Shown here one piece after another: positions 37,645-46,857 of a stretch of 64,000 nt of DNA. The DNA comes from Sphingopyxis sp. LC81 (GTDB taxonomy: Bacteria > Pseudomonadota > Alphaproteobacteria > Sphingomonadales > Sphingomonadaceae), in contig NZ_JNFD01000047.1 in assembly GCF_000756375.1 (NCBI RefSeq), forward strand, positions 62,001 through 126,000, given 5' to 3'. Numbering within the stretch: the first letter of the stretch is position 1; each line of letters begins with the position of its first letter. A program made the position numbers and the translations under genes. The notes under the pieces were generated by a model. That model did not search any database and had not been told where the DNA came from. It was given only the letters and a program-made list of their open reading frames with translations.

Positions 37645-37987
37645 CCCCCGCATCCTGCTCGTCGAGGACGATGTGCTGATCGGCATGATGCTCGCCGACA
37701 TGTTCGACGCGCTCGACCTTCCCGAACCCGCGCAGGCGACGAGCAATGAAGAGGCGCTCGCGCTCATCGCCGCCGAGCCGCTCGCCGGGGCGCTCGTCGA
37801 CATCAACCTCGGCGAGGAAAAGGGCTGGCCGGTCGCCGACGCGCTCGCCGAACGCGGCATTCCCTTTGCCTTCACGTCGGGTGGCGGCGACGTCATTCCG
37901 GCCGCGCACGCGCATCGCAAGCTGATCACCAAGCCGTTCCGGATCAGCGATATCGAGGCGGCGCTCGGAGATTTTTCGGCGGAATAG
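37634..37987 (+). CDS. Single-domain response regulator next to cckA
   Basis: This is a 117-residue lone receiver domain. Acidic residues EDD occur at 11-13, the phosphoacceptor Asp56 is in GALVDINLG, Thr81 or Ser82 are in AFTSGGG, and Lys100 is in LITKPF. The ATG overlaps the last 11 bases of cckA, so the two are co-translated. The frame extends upstream inside cckA but no earlier start is credible. It is not a CpdR (the sequence around the Asp differs) and its target is unknown. Coupling suggests it takes phosphate from, or modulates, CckA or ChpT. Confidence 0.85.
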   Translation: MASNPRILLVEDDVLIGMMLADMFDALDLPEPAQATSNEEALALIAAEPLAGALVDINLGEEKGWPVADALAERGIPFAFTSGGGDVIPAAHAHRKLITKPFRISDIEAALGDFSAE

Positions 37988-38017
37988 GGCGCATCTGTTC
38001 TCTGCGAGTTTTATTTT

Positions 38018-38032
38018 GTTCTCCACTTGTTC
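38018..38032 (+). promoter_or_regulatory. LexA (SOS) box of recA
   Basis: GTTCTCCACTTGTTC is a perfect match to the alphaproteobacterial LexA operator GTTC-N7-GTTC. It lies 77 bases before the recA ATG. The second GTTC also pairs with GAAC five bases further on (GTTC-CATGA-GAAC). Confidence 0.85.
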
Positions 38033-38108
38033 CATGAGAACAAATGTGGCACATAGTTCCGGCGTTGCGATGCTTCTGCTGTCGCTCTAGAGCTGGAAAG
38101 GGACGGTC

Positions 38109-39188
38109 ATGGCCGGACAATTGTCACTCGTCGAATCGGGGAAATCAGTGAACAACACGGACAGGCAGAAGGCGCTCGACGCCGCGCTCGCGCAGATCGA
38201 TCGCGCGTTCGGCAAGGGCTCGGTAATGAAATTGGGCTCGAAGGAAGCCATGCAGGTCGAGGCGATCTCGACCGGCTCGCTCGGCCTCGACATCGCGCTC
38301 GGCGTCGGCGGCCTGCCGCGCGGCCGCGTCATCGAAATCTACGGTCCCGAAAGCTCGGGCAAGACGACGCTCGCGCTGCACACGCTCGCCGAGGCACAGA
38401 AGGGCGGCGGCACCGTCGCCTTCGTCGACGCCGAACATGCGCTCGACCCCGTCTATGCGCGCAAGCTGGGCGTCAACATCGACGAACTGATCGTGTCGCA
38501 GCCCGACACGGGCGAACAGGCGCTCGAAATCGTCGACACGCTCGTACGTTCGAACGCGATCGACGTGCTCGTCGTCGACTCGGTCGCCGCGCTCGTTCCG
38601 CGCGCCGAAATCGAAGGCGAAATGGGCGACAGCCACGTCGGTCTCCAGGCGCGTCTGATGTCGCAGTCGCTGCGCAAGCTCACCGGGTCGATCAGCCGCT
38701 CGCGCTGCATGGTGATCTTCATCAACCAGCTGCGCATGAAAATCGGCGTGATGTACGGCAACCCCGAAACCACGACCGGCGGCAACGCGCTCAAATTCTA
38801 CGCCTCGGTCCGTCTCGACATCCGCCGCACCGGCCAGATCAAGAATGGCGACGAGATCGTCGGCAACACCACCCGCGTGAAGGTGGTGAAGAACAAGGTC
38901 GCGCCGCCGTTCAAGCAGGTCGAATTCGACATCATGTACGGGCAGGGCATTTCGAAGATCGGCGAAATTCTCGATCTGGGCGTCAAGGCCGGCATCGTCG
39001 AGAAATCGGGTGCCTGGTTCAGCTATGATTCGATCCGCATCGGGCAGGGCCGCGAAAATTCGAAAACCTTCCTCAAGGATAATCCCGAACTGATGGAGCG
39101 GCTCGAAACCGCGATCCGCGGCCGGACCGAGGCGGTCGCCGAAGAAATGATGGCCGGCCCCGACGATGAGGGCGACGACGACAATTGA
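38109..39188 (+). CDS. recA: Recombinase RecA
   Basis: RecA catalyses homologous strand exchange and triggers LexA self-cleavage. The 359-residue protein has the P-loop GPESSGKT at 79-86, the VDAEHALD and [13 protein letters not shown] (Walker B) regions, loop L1 ([20 protein letters not shown]) and loop L2 ([22 protein letters not shown]), and an acidic C-terminal tail (PDDEGDDDN). Regulation by LexA is expected from the upstream SOS box. A long hairpin follows the stop. Confidence 0.98.
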   Translation: MAGQLSLVESGKSVNNTDRQKALDAALAQIDRAFGKGSVMKLGSKEAMQVEAISTGSLGLDIALGVGGLPRGRVIEIYGPESSGKTTLALHTLAEAQKGGGTVAFVDAEHALDPVYARKLGVNIDELIVSQPDTGEQALEIVDTLVRSNAIDVLVVDSVAALVPRAEIEGEMGDSHVGLQARLMSQSLRKLTGSISRSRCMVIFINQLRMKIGVMYGNPETTTGGNALKFYASVRLDIRRTGQIKNGDEIVGNTTRVKVVKNKVAPPFKQVEFDIMYGQGISKIGEILDLGVKAGIVEKSGAWFSYDSIRIGQGRENSKTFLKDNPELMERLETAIRGRTEAVAEEMMAGPDDEGDDDN

Positions 39189-39195
39189 TAGCCCT

Positions 39196-39226
39196 CCGGC
39201 CGGTTCGCCTTGCTCGAACCGGCCGG
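39196..39226 (+). terminator. Hairpin after recA, terminator-like
   Basis: A perfect 12-base inverted repeat (CCGGCCGGTTCG / CGAACCGGCCGG, seven-base loop) begins eight bases after the recA stop. The stem is very strong but is not followed by a T-run, so it may stop RNA polymerase poorly, or mainly protect the recA mRNA 3' end. Confidence 0.55.
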
Positions 39227-39335
39227 CCGACGGCGGCGGGCCAATGCCCCTTGGACCTGCAATCCCCTCTCCCCGCAGGTCGGCCCGCCCGCCGTTGATT
39301 GCTTGCCTGATCGCCGCAAGCAGGTACAACGCGCC

Positions 39336-40157
39336 ATGCCCGCGATCCGCCTCTTCGGTTTGCCGACCGACATCAACAGCAGCTTCGAACGCGGCGCCGC
39401 CGCCGGCCCCGCCGCGATCCGCGCCGCCCTGTGGAGCGATCGCGGCAATATGGCGAGCGAGCTCGGCCCCGAAATCGGCACCGACATCGCGCTCACCGAC
39501 GACGGCGACCTGCCGCTGACCGAAGACACGCCGAGCGACGACACGGCCATCCGCCGCTATCTGGCCATTGTGCGCGAAGATGGAGAAGTTCCGCTCGCAC
39601 TCGGCGGCGACCATGCGGTGACCTTCCCGCTCGTCGAAGCCGCGGCAACCTGCTTCGGGCCAGTGACGATCCTCCACTTCGACGCGCACCCCGACCTCTA
39701 CGACGATTTCGCGGGCAACCCGCGCAGTCACGCCTCGCCCTTCGCCCGCATCTGCGAGGCGGGCCACGCCAAACGGCTGGTGCAAGTCGGCATCCGAACG
39801 CTCAACAATCATTGCCGCGAACAGGCCGCGCGCTTCGGAGTCGAGATTATCCCGATGGCCGATTTCACCGCCGATATGGTGCCGGTGCTCGATGGACCGC
39901 TCTATATCTCGATCGATCTCGACGGGCTCGATCCCTCGGCGGCGCCCGGCGTCGCGCATCCCGAGCCTGGCGGGCTGACAGTGCGCGAGATACTCGCCGT
40001 GCTGCACAAGCAGACCGCGCCGATCATCGGCGCTGATATCGTCGAGCTTCATCCGGGTCGCGACATCGGCGACGTCACCGCGATCCTCGGTGCCAAACTC
40101 GTTCGCGAACTCGCCGCGCTGATCGACCGCAACGGAACCCCGCAAACCGCCCGCTAG
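39336..40157 (+). CDS. Ureohydrolase (arginase/agmatinase family)
   Basis: This is a binuclear-manganese hydrolase of 273 residues. The metal-binding motifs are present: GGDHAVTFP (His), LHFDAHPDLYDD (Asp-x-His-x-Asp) and SIDLDGLDPSAAPG (Asp-x-Asp). The start MPAIRLFGLPTDINSSFERGAA follows family expectations; the open frame further upstream is rejected. Whether the substrate is arginine, agmatine, guanidinobutyrate or formimidoylglutamate cannot be told, and no pathway genes lie nearby. A GST gene follows after nine bases. Confidence 0.88.
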   Translation: MPAIRLFGLPTDINSSFERGAAAGPAAIRAALWSDRGNMASELGPEIGTDIALTDDGDLPLTEDTPSDDTAIRRYLAIVREDGEVPLALGGDHAVTFPLVEAAATCFGPVTILHFDAHPDLYDDFAGNPRSHASPFARICEAGHAKRLVQVGIRTLNNHCREQAARFGVEIIPMADFTADMVPVLDGPLYISIDLDGLDPSAAPGVAHPEPGGLTVREILAVLHKQTAPIIGADIVELHPGRDIGDVTAILGAKLVRELAALIDRNGTPQTAR

Positions 40158-40166
40158 GAGAGCGTC

Positions 40167-40793
40167 ATGAGCCTGATCGTCCACCATCTGAACAACAGCC
40201 GCTCGCAGCGGATCCTGTGGCTGCTTGAGGAAATCGGCGCGCCGTACGAGATCAAATTCTACGATCGCGATCCGGTCACGAACCTTGCCCCGCCCGAACT
40301 GATCGCGGTCCACCCGCTCGGCAAGTCTCCGGTGATCGAGGATGGAGGCCGCGTCGTCACCGAATCGGGCGCGATCACCGAGTATCTGTGCGAGCGGCAC
40401 GGCGGGGGGCATCTGGTCCCCGAACGCGGCACCGACGATCATATCAGCCACCTCGAATGGCTGCACTTTGCCGAGGGGTCGGCGATGACGCCGATCCTGC
40501 TGCGTATCTATACCGCGCGCCTTGGCGAAGCCGCGGCGCCGATCGAGCCGCGCATTTCGCAGCAGCTCGATTCGCATTTCGCCTATATGGAAAGCCGCGT
40601 CGGGGAGAACGGCCACTTCATCGGCGACAGCCTGTCGGCCGCCGACATCATGCTGAGCTTCCCGGCCGAAATCGCGATTATGCAGGGCATGGCGCCGCGC
40701 TATCCGAAGCTCGCGGCGTTCGTGAACGCGTGTCATGTCCGTCCCGCCTGGCAGCGCGCGCGCGAAAAGGGCGGCGCCTATTATGGTTATTGA
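40167..40793 (+). CDS. Glutathione S-transferase family protein
   Basis: This 208-residue GST has an N-terminal thioredoxin-like domain, with NNSRSQRILWLLEEIGAPYEI (Ser/Arg at the usual catalytic position) and the glutathione gamma-Glu-binding motif VTESGAITEYL. A C-terminal helical domain follows (GDSLSAADIMLSFPAEIAI). A GGAG ribosome site precedes the ATG. The substrate is unknown. The last 11 bases overlap the next gene. Confidence 0.9.
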   Translation: MSLIVHHLNNSRSQRILWLLEEIGAPYEIKFYDRDPVTNLAPPELIAVHPLGKSPVIEDGGRVVTESGAITEYLCERHGGGHLVPERGTDDHISHLEWLHFAEGSAMTPILLRIYTARLGEAAAPIEPRISQQLDSHFAYMESRVGENGHFIGDSLSAADIMLSFPAEIAIMQGMAPRYPKLAAFVNACHVRPAWQRAREKGGAYYGY

Positions 40794-41370
40794 TTGCTGG
40801 CCTCTGCTGGCGGCCGTTGCTTTACTCACCTCTGCTTCCGCCGCATTTGCTGCGCCGCCGGTGGTCGCGCCCGAAGTTGAGCGCGAGGTTGTCGCGCCCG
40901 AGGGCGTGACCTTCGCGCCCACCCCGACCGATGAGGAAGGCGCGATCGACCGGTTCGCCGCCTATACGATGGCGCTGGCGAAGCGCGATTATGCGAGCGC
41001 CTATGCGATGCTGCGGCTGTCGTTTCAGGCGTCGAACCCGCGGCTCGAATGGGAAATGAACCAACGCAAGCGCGCCGGGCTGTGGGCCGACGGCACGATC
41101 CGTATCTTGCGCCTGAGCTGGTATCTCGACCCCGCGGGTCAGCCCCCGGGGCTCTACGCGGCCTTCGATTTCCGCGGTGATCGCGCGGACAAGACGATGG
41201 ATTGCGGCTATGTCGTCGTCCACCGCGCGACGCCGGTTGCCGGCTGGACGGTCGTGCGGACCGACACGTCCGAAGTGCCCGCCAACCTGATCGAAGACGG
41301 GGTGCCCAAGGCCGATGTGCTGCGCGAACTGCCCTGTTATCTGGGCAAGGGGATCGCGACCAATCTCTGA
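40783..41370 (+). CDS. Exported DUF4019-like protein
   Basis: This 195-residue protein starts MVIDCWPLLAAVALLTSASAAFA, a signal peptide, at an ATG overlapping the GST gene. The mature domain (DRFAAYTMALAKRDYASAYAML ... GLYAAFDFRGD ... DCGYVVVHR) resembles the DUF4019 family, a small NTF2-like fold of unknown function. Two Cys residues (MDCGY, LPCYLG) could form a disulfide. The frame stays open upstream within the GST gene, but the signal peptide fixes the start. Confidence 0.7.
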   Translation: MVIDCWPLLAAVALLTSASAAFAAPPVVAPEVEREVVAPEGVTFAPTPTDEEGAIDRFAAYTMALAKRDYASAYAMLRLSFQASNPRLEWEMNQRKRAGLWADGTIRILRLSWYLDPAGQPPGLYAAFDFRGDRADKTMDCGYVVVHRATPVAGWTVVRTDTSEVPANLIEDGVPKADVLRELPCYLGKGIATNL

Positions 41371-41442
41371 CTGATGGCGTCGATGATCGTCATCGACACG
41401 AACCGGCTTGTCGCATCGCCGCAAAATCCCTAATTCGCGCGC

Positions 41443-44082
41443 ATGACATCGACCAATGACATTCGCCGCTCGTTCCTCGACTATTTCGCGGGGACCGGCC
41501 ACCATATCGAACCGTCGGCGCCGCTGGTGCCGTACAACGATCCGACGTTGATGTTCGTCAACGCCGGGATGGTGCCGTTCAAGAATGTCTTCACCGGGCT
41601 GGAAAAGCGCCCGTACAGCACCGCGGCCTCGTCGCAGAAGTGCGTGCGCGCGGGCGGCAAGCATAATGATCTCGACAATGTCGGCTTCACCGCGCGGCAT
41701 CATACCTTCTTTGAAATGCTGGGGAATTTCTCCTTCGGCGATTATTTCAAGGAACAGGCGATCCATCATGCGTGGACGTTGGTCACCAAGACCTGGGGCC
41801 TTGCGCCCGAGCGGCTGACCGTCACCGTCTATCATACCGATGACGAGGCGTTCGACCTGTGGAAAAAGATCGCGGGCCTGCCCGAAGAGCGGATCATCCG
41901 CATCGCGACGAGCGACAATTTCTGGTCGATGGGCGACACGGGGCCGTGCGGTCCGTGCAGCGAAATCTTTTATGACCATGGCGACCATATCTGGGGCGGC
42001 CCCCCGGGATCGCCCGAGGAAGACGGCGACCGCTTCGTCGAGATCTGGAACCTCGTGTTCATGCAGTACGACCAGCGCGGCCCCGGCGACCGCGTCGACC
42101 TGCCGCGGCCGAGCATCGATACCGGCATGGGGCTGGAGCGCGTCGCGGCGGTGTTGCAGGGCGTCCACGACAATTACGACACCGACACGTTCAAGGCATT
42201 GATCGCGGCGTCGGTCGACCTGACCGGGGTTCCGGCCGAGGGCGGAAGCCAAGCGAGCCACCGCGTGATCGCCGATCACCTGCGCGCATCGAGCTTCCTT
42301 GTCGCCGACGGTGTGCTGCCGTCGAACGAAGGCCGCGGCTATGTGCTGCGTCGGATCATGCGCCGCGCGATGCGCCATGCGCATCTGCTTGGCGCCAAGG
42401 ACCCGCTGATGTACCGGCTGCTGCCGTCGCTGACCGCCGAGATGGGCGCTGCCTATCCCGAACTGATCCGCGCGCAGCCGCTGATCGCCGAGACGCTCGA
42501 GCGCGAGGAAACCAAGTTCCGCCAGACGCTCGACAAGGGCTTGCGGCTGCTCGACGAGGCAACCGTTGGCATGAGCGCGGGCGCGACGCTGCCCGGCGAT
42601 GTCGCGTTCAAACTCTACGACACTTACGGTTTCCCCTATGACCTGACCGAGGATGCGCTGCGCACGCAGGACATCGCGGTCGACCGCGCGGGCTTCGATG
42701 CGGCGATGGCGCAGCAGAAGGCGGCGGCGCGCGCGGCGTGGAAGGGTAGCGGGCAGAAGGCTTCGGAGGAAATCTGGTTCGACCTCGCCGAAGCCAATGG
42801 CAGCACCGAATTCACCGGCTATGGCGCGACCGCGGGCGAGGGACAGGTCATCGCGCTCGTCAAGGACGGCGTGCCCGTCGACGAAGCCAAGGCGGGCGAC
42901 GAGCTGGTCGTGCTGACCAACCAGACGCCCTTTTACGGCGAGAGCGGCGGCCAGATGGGCGACGCGGGCACGATCGCGACGCTTGAAGGCGCCAAGGCTT
43001 CGGTCAGCGACACCGGCAAGCCGCTCGGGCGGCTGCATGCGCATCAGGCGAAGCTGGAAGCCGGTACGTTGAAGGTCGGCGATACGGTCCAGTTGTCGGT
43101 CGACGCGGCGCGGCGCGACCGCATCCGCGCCAATCACAGCGCGACGCACCTTGTGCATGCGGCGCTGCGCAATCGGCTGGGCGGGCATGTCACGCAAAAG
43201 GGCAGCCTGGTCGCCGAGGACCGCTTCCGTTTCGACTTCTCGCATCCCAAGGCGCTGAGCGCAGAAGAGATCGCCGACATCGAGGCGGATGTGAATGCGC
43301 AGATCCGCGGCAACGAGGCGGTGACGACGCGGCTGATGACTCCCGACGACGCGGTCGCGGCGGGCGCGCTGGCGCTGTTCGGTGAGAAATATGGCGACGA
43401 GGTACGCGTGCTCAGCATGGGTGCGGCGGACGATCATAGCTATTCGGTCGAGCTTTGCGGCGGCACGCATGTGCGGGCGCTTGGCGACATCGCCTTGTTC
43501 AAGATCATCAGCGAGAGCGCGGTCTCGTCGGGCGTGCGGCGTATCGAGGCGCTGACTGGCGATGCGGCGCGCCAGTGGCTGAACGGCCGCGACGAGGCGC
43601 TGAAGGCGGCGGCGGCGGCGCTCAAGACCTCGCCCGACGATGTGCCGGCGCGCGTCGCGCAGCTCGCGGAGGCGTTGAAGAAGGCCGAGCGCGAACTGGC
43701 AGATGCGAAGAAGGCCTTGGCAATGGGCGGCGGTGGCGGCGCGGCGGCTGGGCCGGCGGTCGAGCAGGTTGGCGACACGGCGTTCCTTGCGCAGGTCGTC
43801 GAAGGGCTCGATCCCAAGGATCTGCGCGGCACGGTCGACGGGCTGAAGAAGCAGGTCGGCAGCGGCGTTGCGATGCTCATCGCGGTCAACGACGGCCGCG
43901 CTTCGGTCGCGGTCGGAGTTACCGAGGGCGTGGCGCATAATGCCGTCGACCTGGTCAAGGCCGCGGTCGCGGCGCTCGGCGGGCAGGGCGGCGGCGGGCG
44001 GCCCGACATGGCGCAGGGCGGCGGACCCGATGGTGGCGCGGCGAACGACGCCGTCGCCGCTGTCAAAGCCGCGCTCGCTTGA
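41443..44082 (+). CDS. alaS: Alanyl-tRNA synthetase
   Basis: AlaRS charges and proofreads tRNA(Ala). The 879-residue protein has the class II core ([57 protein letters not shown]) and the tRNA-recognition domain. The editing domain has the zinc-binding motif [11 protein letters not shown] and [11 protein letters not shown]. The C-terminal coiled coil and C-Ala domain end in a Gly-rich tail ([20 protein letters not shown]). The stop overlaps the next gene by four bases (TTGA). Confidence 0.97.
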   Translation: MTSTNDIRRSFLDYFAGTGHHIEPSAPLVPYNDPTLMFVNAGMVPFKNVFTGLEKRPYSTAASSQKCVRAGGKHNDLDNVGFTARHHTFFEMLGNFSFGDYFKEQAIHHAWTLVTKTWGLAPERLTVTVYHTDDEAFDLWKKIAGLPEERIIRIATSDNFWSMGDTGPCGPCSEIFYDHGDHIWGGPPGSPEEDGDRFVEIWNLVFMQYDQRGPGDRVDLPRPSIDTGMGLERVAAVLQGVHDNYDTDTFKALIAASVDLTGVPAEGGSQASHRVIADHLRASSFLVADGVLPSNEGRGYVLRRIMRRAMRHAHLLGAKDPLMYRLLPSLTAEMGAAYPELIRAQPLIAETLEREETKFRQTLDKGLRLLDEATVGMSAGATLPGDVAFKLYDTYGFPYDLTEDALRTQDIAVDRAGFDAAMAQQKAAARAAWKGSGQKASEEIWFDLAEANGSTEFTGYGATAGEGQVIALVKDGVPVDEAKAGDELVVLTNQTPFYGESGGQMGDAGTIATLEGAKASVSDTGKPLGRLHAHQAKLEAGTLKVGDTVQLSVDAARRDRIRANHSATHLVHAALRNRLGGHVTQKGSLVAEDRFRFDFSHPKALSAEEIADIEADVNAQIRGNEAVTTRLMTPDDAVAAGALALFGEKYGDEVRVLSMGAADDHSYSVELCGGTHVRALGDIALFKIISESAVSSGVRRIEALTGDAARQWLNGRDEALKAAAAALKTSPDDVPARVAQLAEALKKAERELADAKKALAMGGGGGAAAGPAVEQVGDTAFLAQVVEGLDPKDLRGTVDGLKKQVGSGVAMLIAVNDGRASVAVGVTEGVAHNAVDLVKAAVAALGGQGGGGRPDMAQGGGPDGGAANDAVAAVKAALA

Positions 44083-44561
44083 AACCGACCAAGAAGACGC
44101 GGCGCATCGATCATGCCGAACGGCTGATCGCGGCGCCGCTGGTCGATGTCTTCGCGGCCTTCACGAGCGCGGCGAAGCTCGCTTTATGGTTGCCGCCCGA
44201 GGGGGCGACGGGGATTTTCGAGCATGTCGACCTGCGCGCGGGTGGCGGCTTTTTGATGCGGCTGACCTTTGACGACGCCGATGTCGAGACCAAGAGCGAC
44301 GACGACAGCGATGTCGTGGAAGTCTATATCCCGACACTCGATGACGGGCGGCTGGTGGTGTGGCAGGTCGAATTCGAGTCCGACGATCCGCGCTTTTCGG
44401 GGACGATGGAGATGCACTGGTATCTGTCGCGGCAAGGCGGCGGCACGCTGGTCACGATCGACGCGCATCATGTGCCGCCAGGGATTTCGGCGAAGGACCA
44501 TGTTGAGGGGCTGAATAGCTCGCTCGCCAATTTGGCGGGGGTGGTGGAAGGCGGCCGTTAG
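44079..44561 (+). CDS. SRPBCC/AHSA1-like protein
   Basis: This 160-residue START-like fold protein begins at a TTG within the alaS stop. AHSA1-type features are [27 protein letters not shown] at the start, the central beta-sheet region ([30 protein letters not shown]) and the final helix motif [20 protein letters not shown]. Such proteins bind hydrophobic ligands or act as co-chaperones. The specific role is unknown. Translational coupling to alaS is the second TTGA junction in the window (see ppk1-ppx). Confidence 0.8.
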   Translation: MKPTKKTRRIDHAERLIAAPLVDVFAAFTSAAKLALWLPPEGATGIFEHVDLRAGGGFLMRLTFDDADVETKSDDDSDVVEVYIPTLDDGRLVVWQVEFESDDPRFSGTMEMHWYLSRQGGGTLVTIDAHHVPPGISAKDHVEGLNSSLANLAGVVEGGR

Positions 44562-44576
44562 AAGGCTGCGCGTGTT

Positions 44577-44652
44577 CCCGCGAAGGCGGGGACCCATCTC
44601 CTGCCGGTTAAAAATAGCGCTGGCCGGAGATGGGCCCCTGCCTTCGCAGGGG
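44577..44652. repeat. Intergenic triple-hairpin repeat element
   Basis: Three inverted repeats lie in order: CCCGC/GCGGG (44577-44590), CCCATCTCC/GGAGATGGG (44593-44634) and CCCCTGC/GCAGGGG (44635-44652). The loops GAAG and CTTC are themselves complementary. It fills the spacer between the AHSA1-like gene and the convergent holin gene. The form is that of repeats common in sphingomonad intergenic DNA, and it may also terminate both converging transcripts. Confidence 0.7.
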
Positions 44653-44662
44653 TACGGGGAGG

Positions 44663-45076
44663 TCAGCCCTCCACGCCCTTCGCTTTCCCCCACGCCCTTG
44701 CGGCGGTGTAACCCAGATAGCCCGTCCCGAAGAGCGCGTAGAGCGACTCCGGAATGCCCGCGAGATAGGCGTTCATGCCGTCGGCGATGCCCTTCGCCAT
44801 CTCGGGGCGCGCCGCGGCGATCAGGCCCATCGGGATCGCCCAGAGCAGCAGCGCATACATGACATAGAGGAAGCTCGGTCGCGCGCGGCTGGTCCACGGG
44901 TCGGCGCTGTTCGCCTCGGCGACGATCGCGGTCATCCGGGTACGGATCGCTTCCATTTCCTGGCTGCCCTCCATCTTGAGGAGTTCGAGCTTGGCGCGGT
45001 CGCGCGCTTCGGGATCGGGGATGATCTTGTCGATCAGCTTGGCGATGGGGCCGATCAGGCCTTCGATAATGCTCAT
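44663..45076 (-). CDS. Holin-family protein
   Basis: This is a putative holin of 137 residues. Holins permeabilise the inner membrane so that an endolysin can reach the wall. The N-terminus (MSIIEGLIGPIAKLIDKIIPD) is amphipathic and a charged helix follows (ARDRAKLELLKMEGSQEMEAIRTRM). Membrane segments lie at about 68-88 (FLYVMYALLLWAIPMGLIAA) and 108-128 (LYALFGTGYLGYTAARAW), with the PW-TSRARP-type motif (DPWTSRARPSFLY) typical of the alphaproteobacterial 'holin family' tied to GTA- and phage-type lysis. It lies 65 bases downstream of the GH108 endolysin. No other phage genes are adjacent. Confidence 0.8.
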   Translation of the reverse strand: MSIIEGLIGPIAKLIDKIIPDPEARDRAKLELLKMEGSQEMEAIRTRMTAIVAEANSADPWTSRARPSFLYVMYALLLWAIPMGLIAAARPEMAKGIADGMNAYLAGIPESLYALFGTGYLGYTAARAWGKAKGVEG

Positions 45077-45141
45077 GTCTGAACGTCCTTTTTTTCGGAA
45101 AGTCTCAAAAGTCACACTGCGTTGCGGTATAATGATACCCG

Positions 45142-45711
45142 TCAGCCATCTCCGACCCGATTTGCGAGCCAGCCGTAGAGGAAGGCCTCCTGGCTCGGGC
45201 GGCGTTCGGCGAGGGCGATGTAGCGTTCGCCCTGCAGCGCCTCCATCGCGCGCAAGAGGACGGTTTCGCCGTCCTTGCCGCGCGCTTTCAGGAAACCGTC
45301 GAGCGCCGACAGCGTGCGCGGGCCGACCTCGCGATCGACCGCGATATCGGGATAGTCGCGCGCCGCGCGGTTGAGCGCGTTGAGCGCGCGCTGGAGAAAG
45401 CCCGCGGCGGTGCCGGTGCCCATGTTGACGCCGGTGTCGAAGAGTTCGGCGGCAATCCTGGATGCACGCAGCGCGACCTTGTCGAAGCCGGGGCGCAGCC
45501 AATAGAGGCGGCGATAGATCGACGCGGCCTCGCTGCGCGGCAGCTCGCGCATCGCGCCCGCATAGCCCTGCGCGCGCGCGACCGCCTCGGTGATTCCCCA
45601 GCAAGTCGGGCCACCGCGGTCGGCGGGGTGGTTTACATATCGCCCTTCGCGGTCGATGACGGCATCGATCAGCGCGTCGGCGGCGCAGGTGGATGGATCG
45701 GGTCTTGGCAT
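45142..45711 (-). CDS. GH108 N-acetylmuramidase (endolysin-like)
   Basis: This 189-residue peptidoglycan hydrolase has the GH108 signature at the N-terminus: AVIDREGRYVNHPADRGGPTCWGIT, with catalytic Glu22. A C-terminal peptidoglycan-binding-type domain follows (FDTGVNMGTGTAAGFLQRALNAL ... DREVGPRTLSAL). There is no signal peptide, so a holin is needed for export, and one is encoded directly downstream. A good AGGAG precedes the ATG. The frame is open far upstream but only this ATG gives the family N-terminus. It is a stand-alone lysis cassette with no capsid or tail genes in the window. Confidence 0.88.
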   Translation of the reverse strand: MPRPDPSTCAADALIDAVIDREGRYVNHPADRGGPTCWGITEAVARAQGYAGAMRELPRSEAASIYRRLYWLRPGFDKVALRASRIAAELFDTGVNMGTGTAAGFLQRALNALNRAARDYPDIAVDREVGPRTLSALDGFLKARGKDGETVLLRAMEALQGERYIALAERRPSQEAFLYGWLANRVGDG

Positions 45712-45782
45712 GATTCGCTCCTGTGGTTTGTTGAACAGGTAAAACGAACCATATGGGAATATTGTAGGAAAGGGTTTTCGCC

Positions 45783-46760
45783 ATGCGGGCATTGCAGGTA
45801 CGCGAATTGCTCTCCGATCATGCGGGGGCGGCGCTTGCGGATTTGCCTTTACCCGTGCCCGGACCCGGCGAGGTGCGCGTGCGGGTGCGCGCGGCGGCGG
45901 TGAATTTCCCCGACCTGCTGATGACCGGCGGCGGCTATCAGTTGAAGCCCGACCTGCCGTTCGTGTCCGGGCTGGAATTCGCGGGCGAGGTTGATGCGGT
46001 GGGCGAGGGCGTCGACGGCTGGGCGCCGGGCGACGCGGTGATCGGCGGCAACCGGTTCGGCGCGATGGCCGAATATAGTGTCGTTCCGGCGGCAAACCTG
46101 CGCCGGAAGCCCGAACGACTGAGCTGGGACGCGGCGGCCGCCTATCCGGTCGCTTATCTGACCGCCTATGTCGCGCTCGTCCGTTGCGCGCGGGTCGAGC
46201 CGGGCGAGTGGGTGCTGGTGCATGGCGCCGCGGGCGGGGTCGGGTTGGCGACGGTCGATCTGGCGAAGGCGCTGGGTGCGCGCGTGATCGCGGCGGCGAG
46301 CAGCGCGGAAAAGCGCGAGGCGATTGCGCGGCTCTACGCGCCCGATGCGGTGATTTCCGCCGGGCCCGGATTTCGCGACGAGGTGAAGGCGCTGACTGGC
46401 GGCACCGGCGCCGATGTGATTTTCGATCCGGTCGGGGGCGACGTCTTCGACGAATCGACGCGCTGTATCGCGTTCGGCGGGCGCCTGCTTGTCGTCGGCT
46501 TTGCGTCGGGGCGCATTCCCGAGGTGTCGGTGAACATGCCGCTGATCAAGGGCTTTTCGGTCGTCGGGGTGCGCGCGGGTGAATATGGCCGCCGATTTCC
46601 CGAACGCGGCGCGGAGAATGTCGCGGCGATCGATGCGCTGGCGGCCGCGGGGAAAATCCGGCCGCACGTTCATGCGTCGCTCGATCTCGCCGACTGGCGC
46701 GAAGGCTTTGCGATGCTCGAGCGGCGCGAGGTGGTGGGCAAGGTCGTGCTGAAACCGTGA
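45783..46760 (+). CDS. NADPH:quinone oxidoreductase-like medium-chain dehydrogenase
   Basis: This 325-residue zinc-independent MDR-family enzyme has the N-terminal GroES-like domain (PGPGEVRVRVRAAAVNFPDLLM) and the nucleotide-binding domain with VHGAAGGVGLATVDLAKALGARVIAAAS. The Cys and His ligands of zinc alcohol dehydrogenases are absent, pointing to the quinone-oxidoreductase or enoyl-reductase branch. It diverges from the endolysin gene across a 71-base spacer. The substrate is unknown. Confidence 0.88.
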   Translation: MRALQVRELLSDHAGAALADLPLPVPGPGEVRVRVRAAAVNFPDLLMTGGGYQLKPDLPFVSGLEFAGEVDAVGEGVDGWAPGDAVIGGNRFGAMAEYSVVPAANLRRKPERLSWDAAAAYPVAYLTAYVALVRCARVEPGEWVLVHGAAGGVGLATVDLAKALGARVIAAASSAEKREAIARLYAPDAVISAGPGFRDEVKALTGGTGADVIFDPVGGDVFDESTRCIAFGGRLLVVGFASGRIPEVSVNMPLIKGFSVVGVRAGEYGRRFPERGAENVAAIDALAAAGKIRPHVHASLDLADWREGFAMLERREVVGKVVLKP

Positions 46761-46857
46761 CGAGCCGAAGCCGCTGCCATAGTTTTACGACACGGGGGCT
46801 GCCATGTCCGGGGTGGGGCGTCGTGGCGCTATTGCCGATATGACCAAAGGACATGGA

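Noticed and set aside
40822..43938. A 1038-codon open frame antisense to alaS
   Set aside because: Same GC-bias artefact; alaS is intact with all its motifs and the antisense product is low-complexity.
45733..45749. Possible LexA box before the endolysin gene
   Set aside because: The GAAC half-sites are nine bases apart, not seven as in the recA box, so SOS control of lysis is not supported by this alone.
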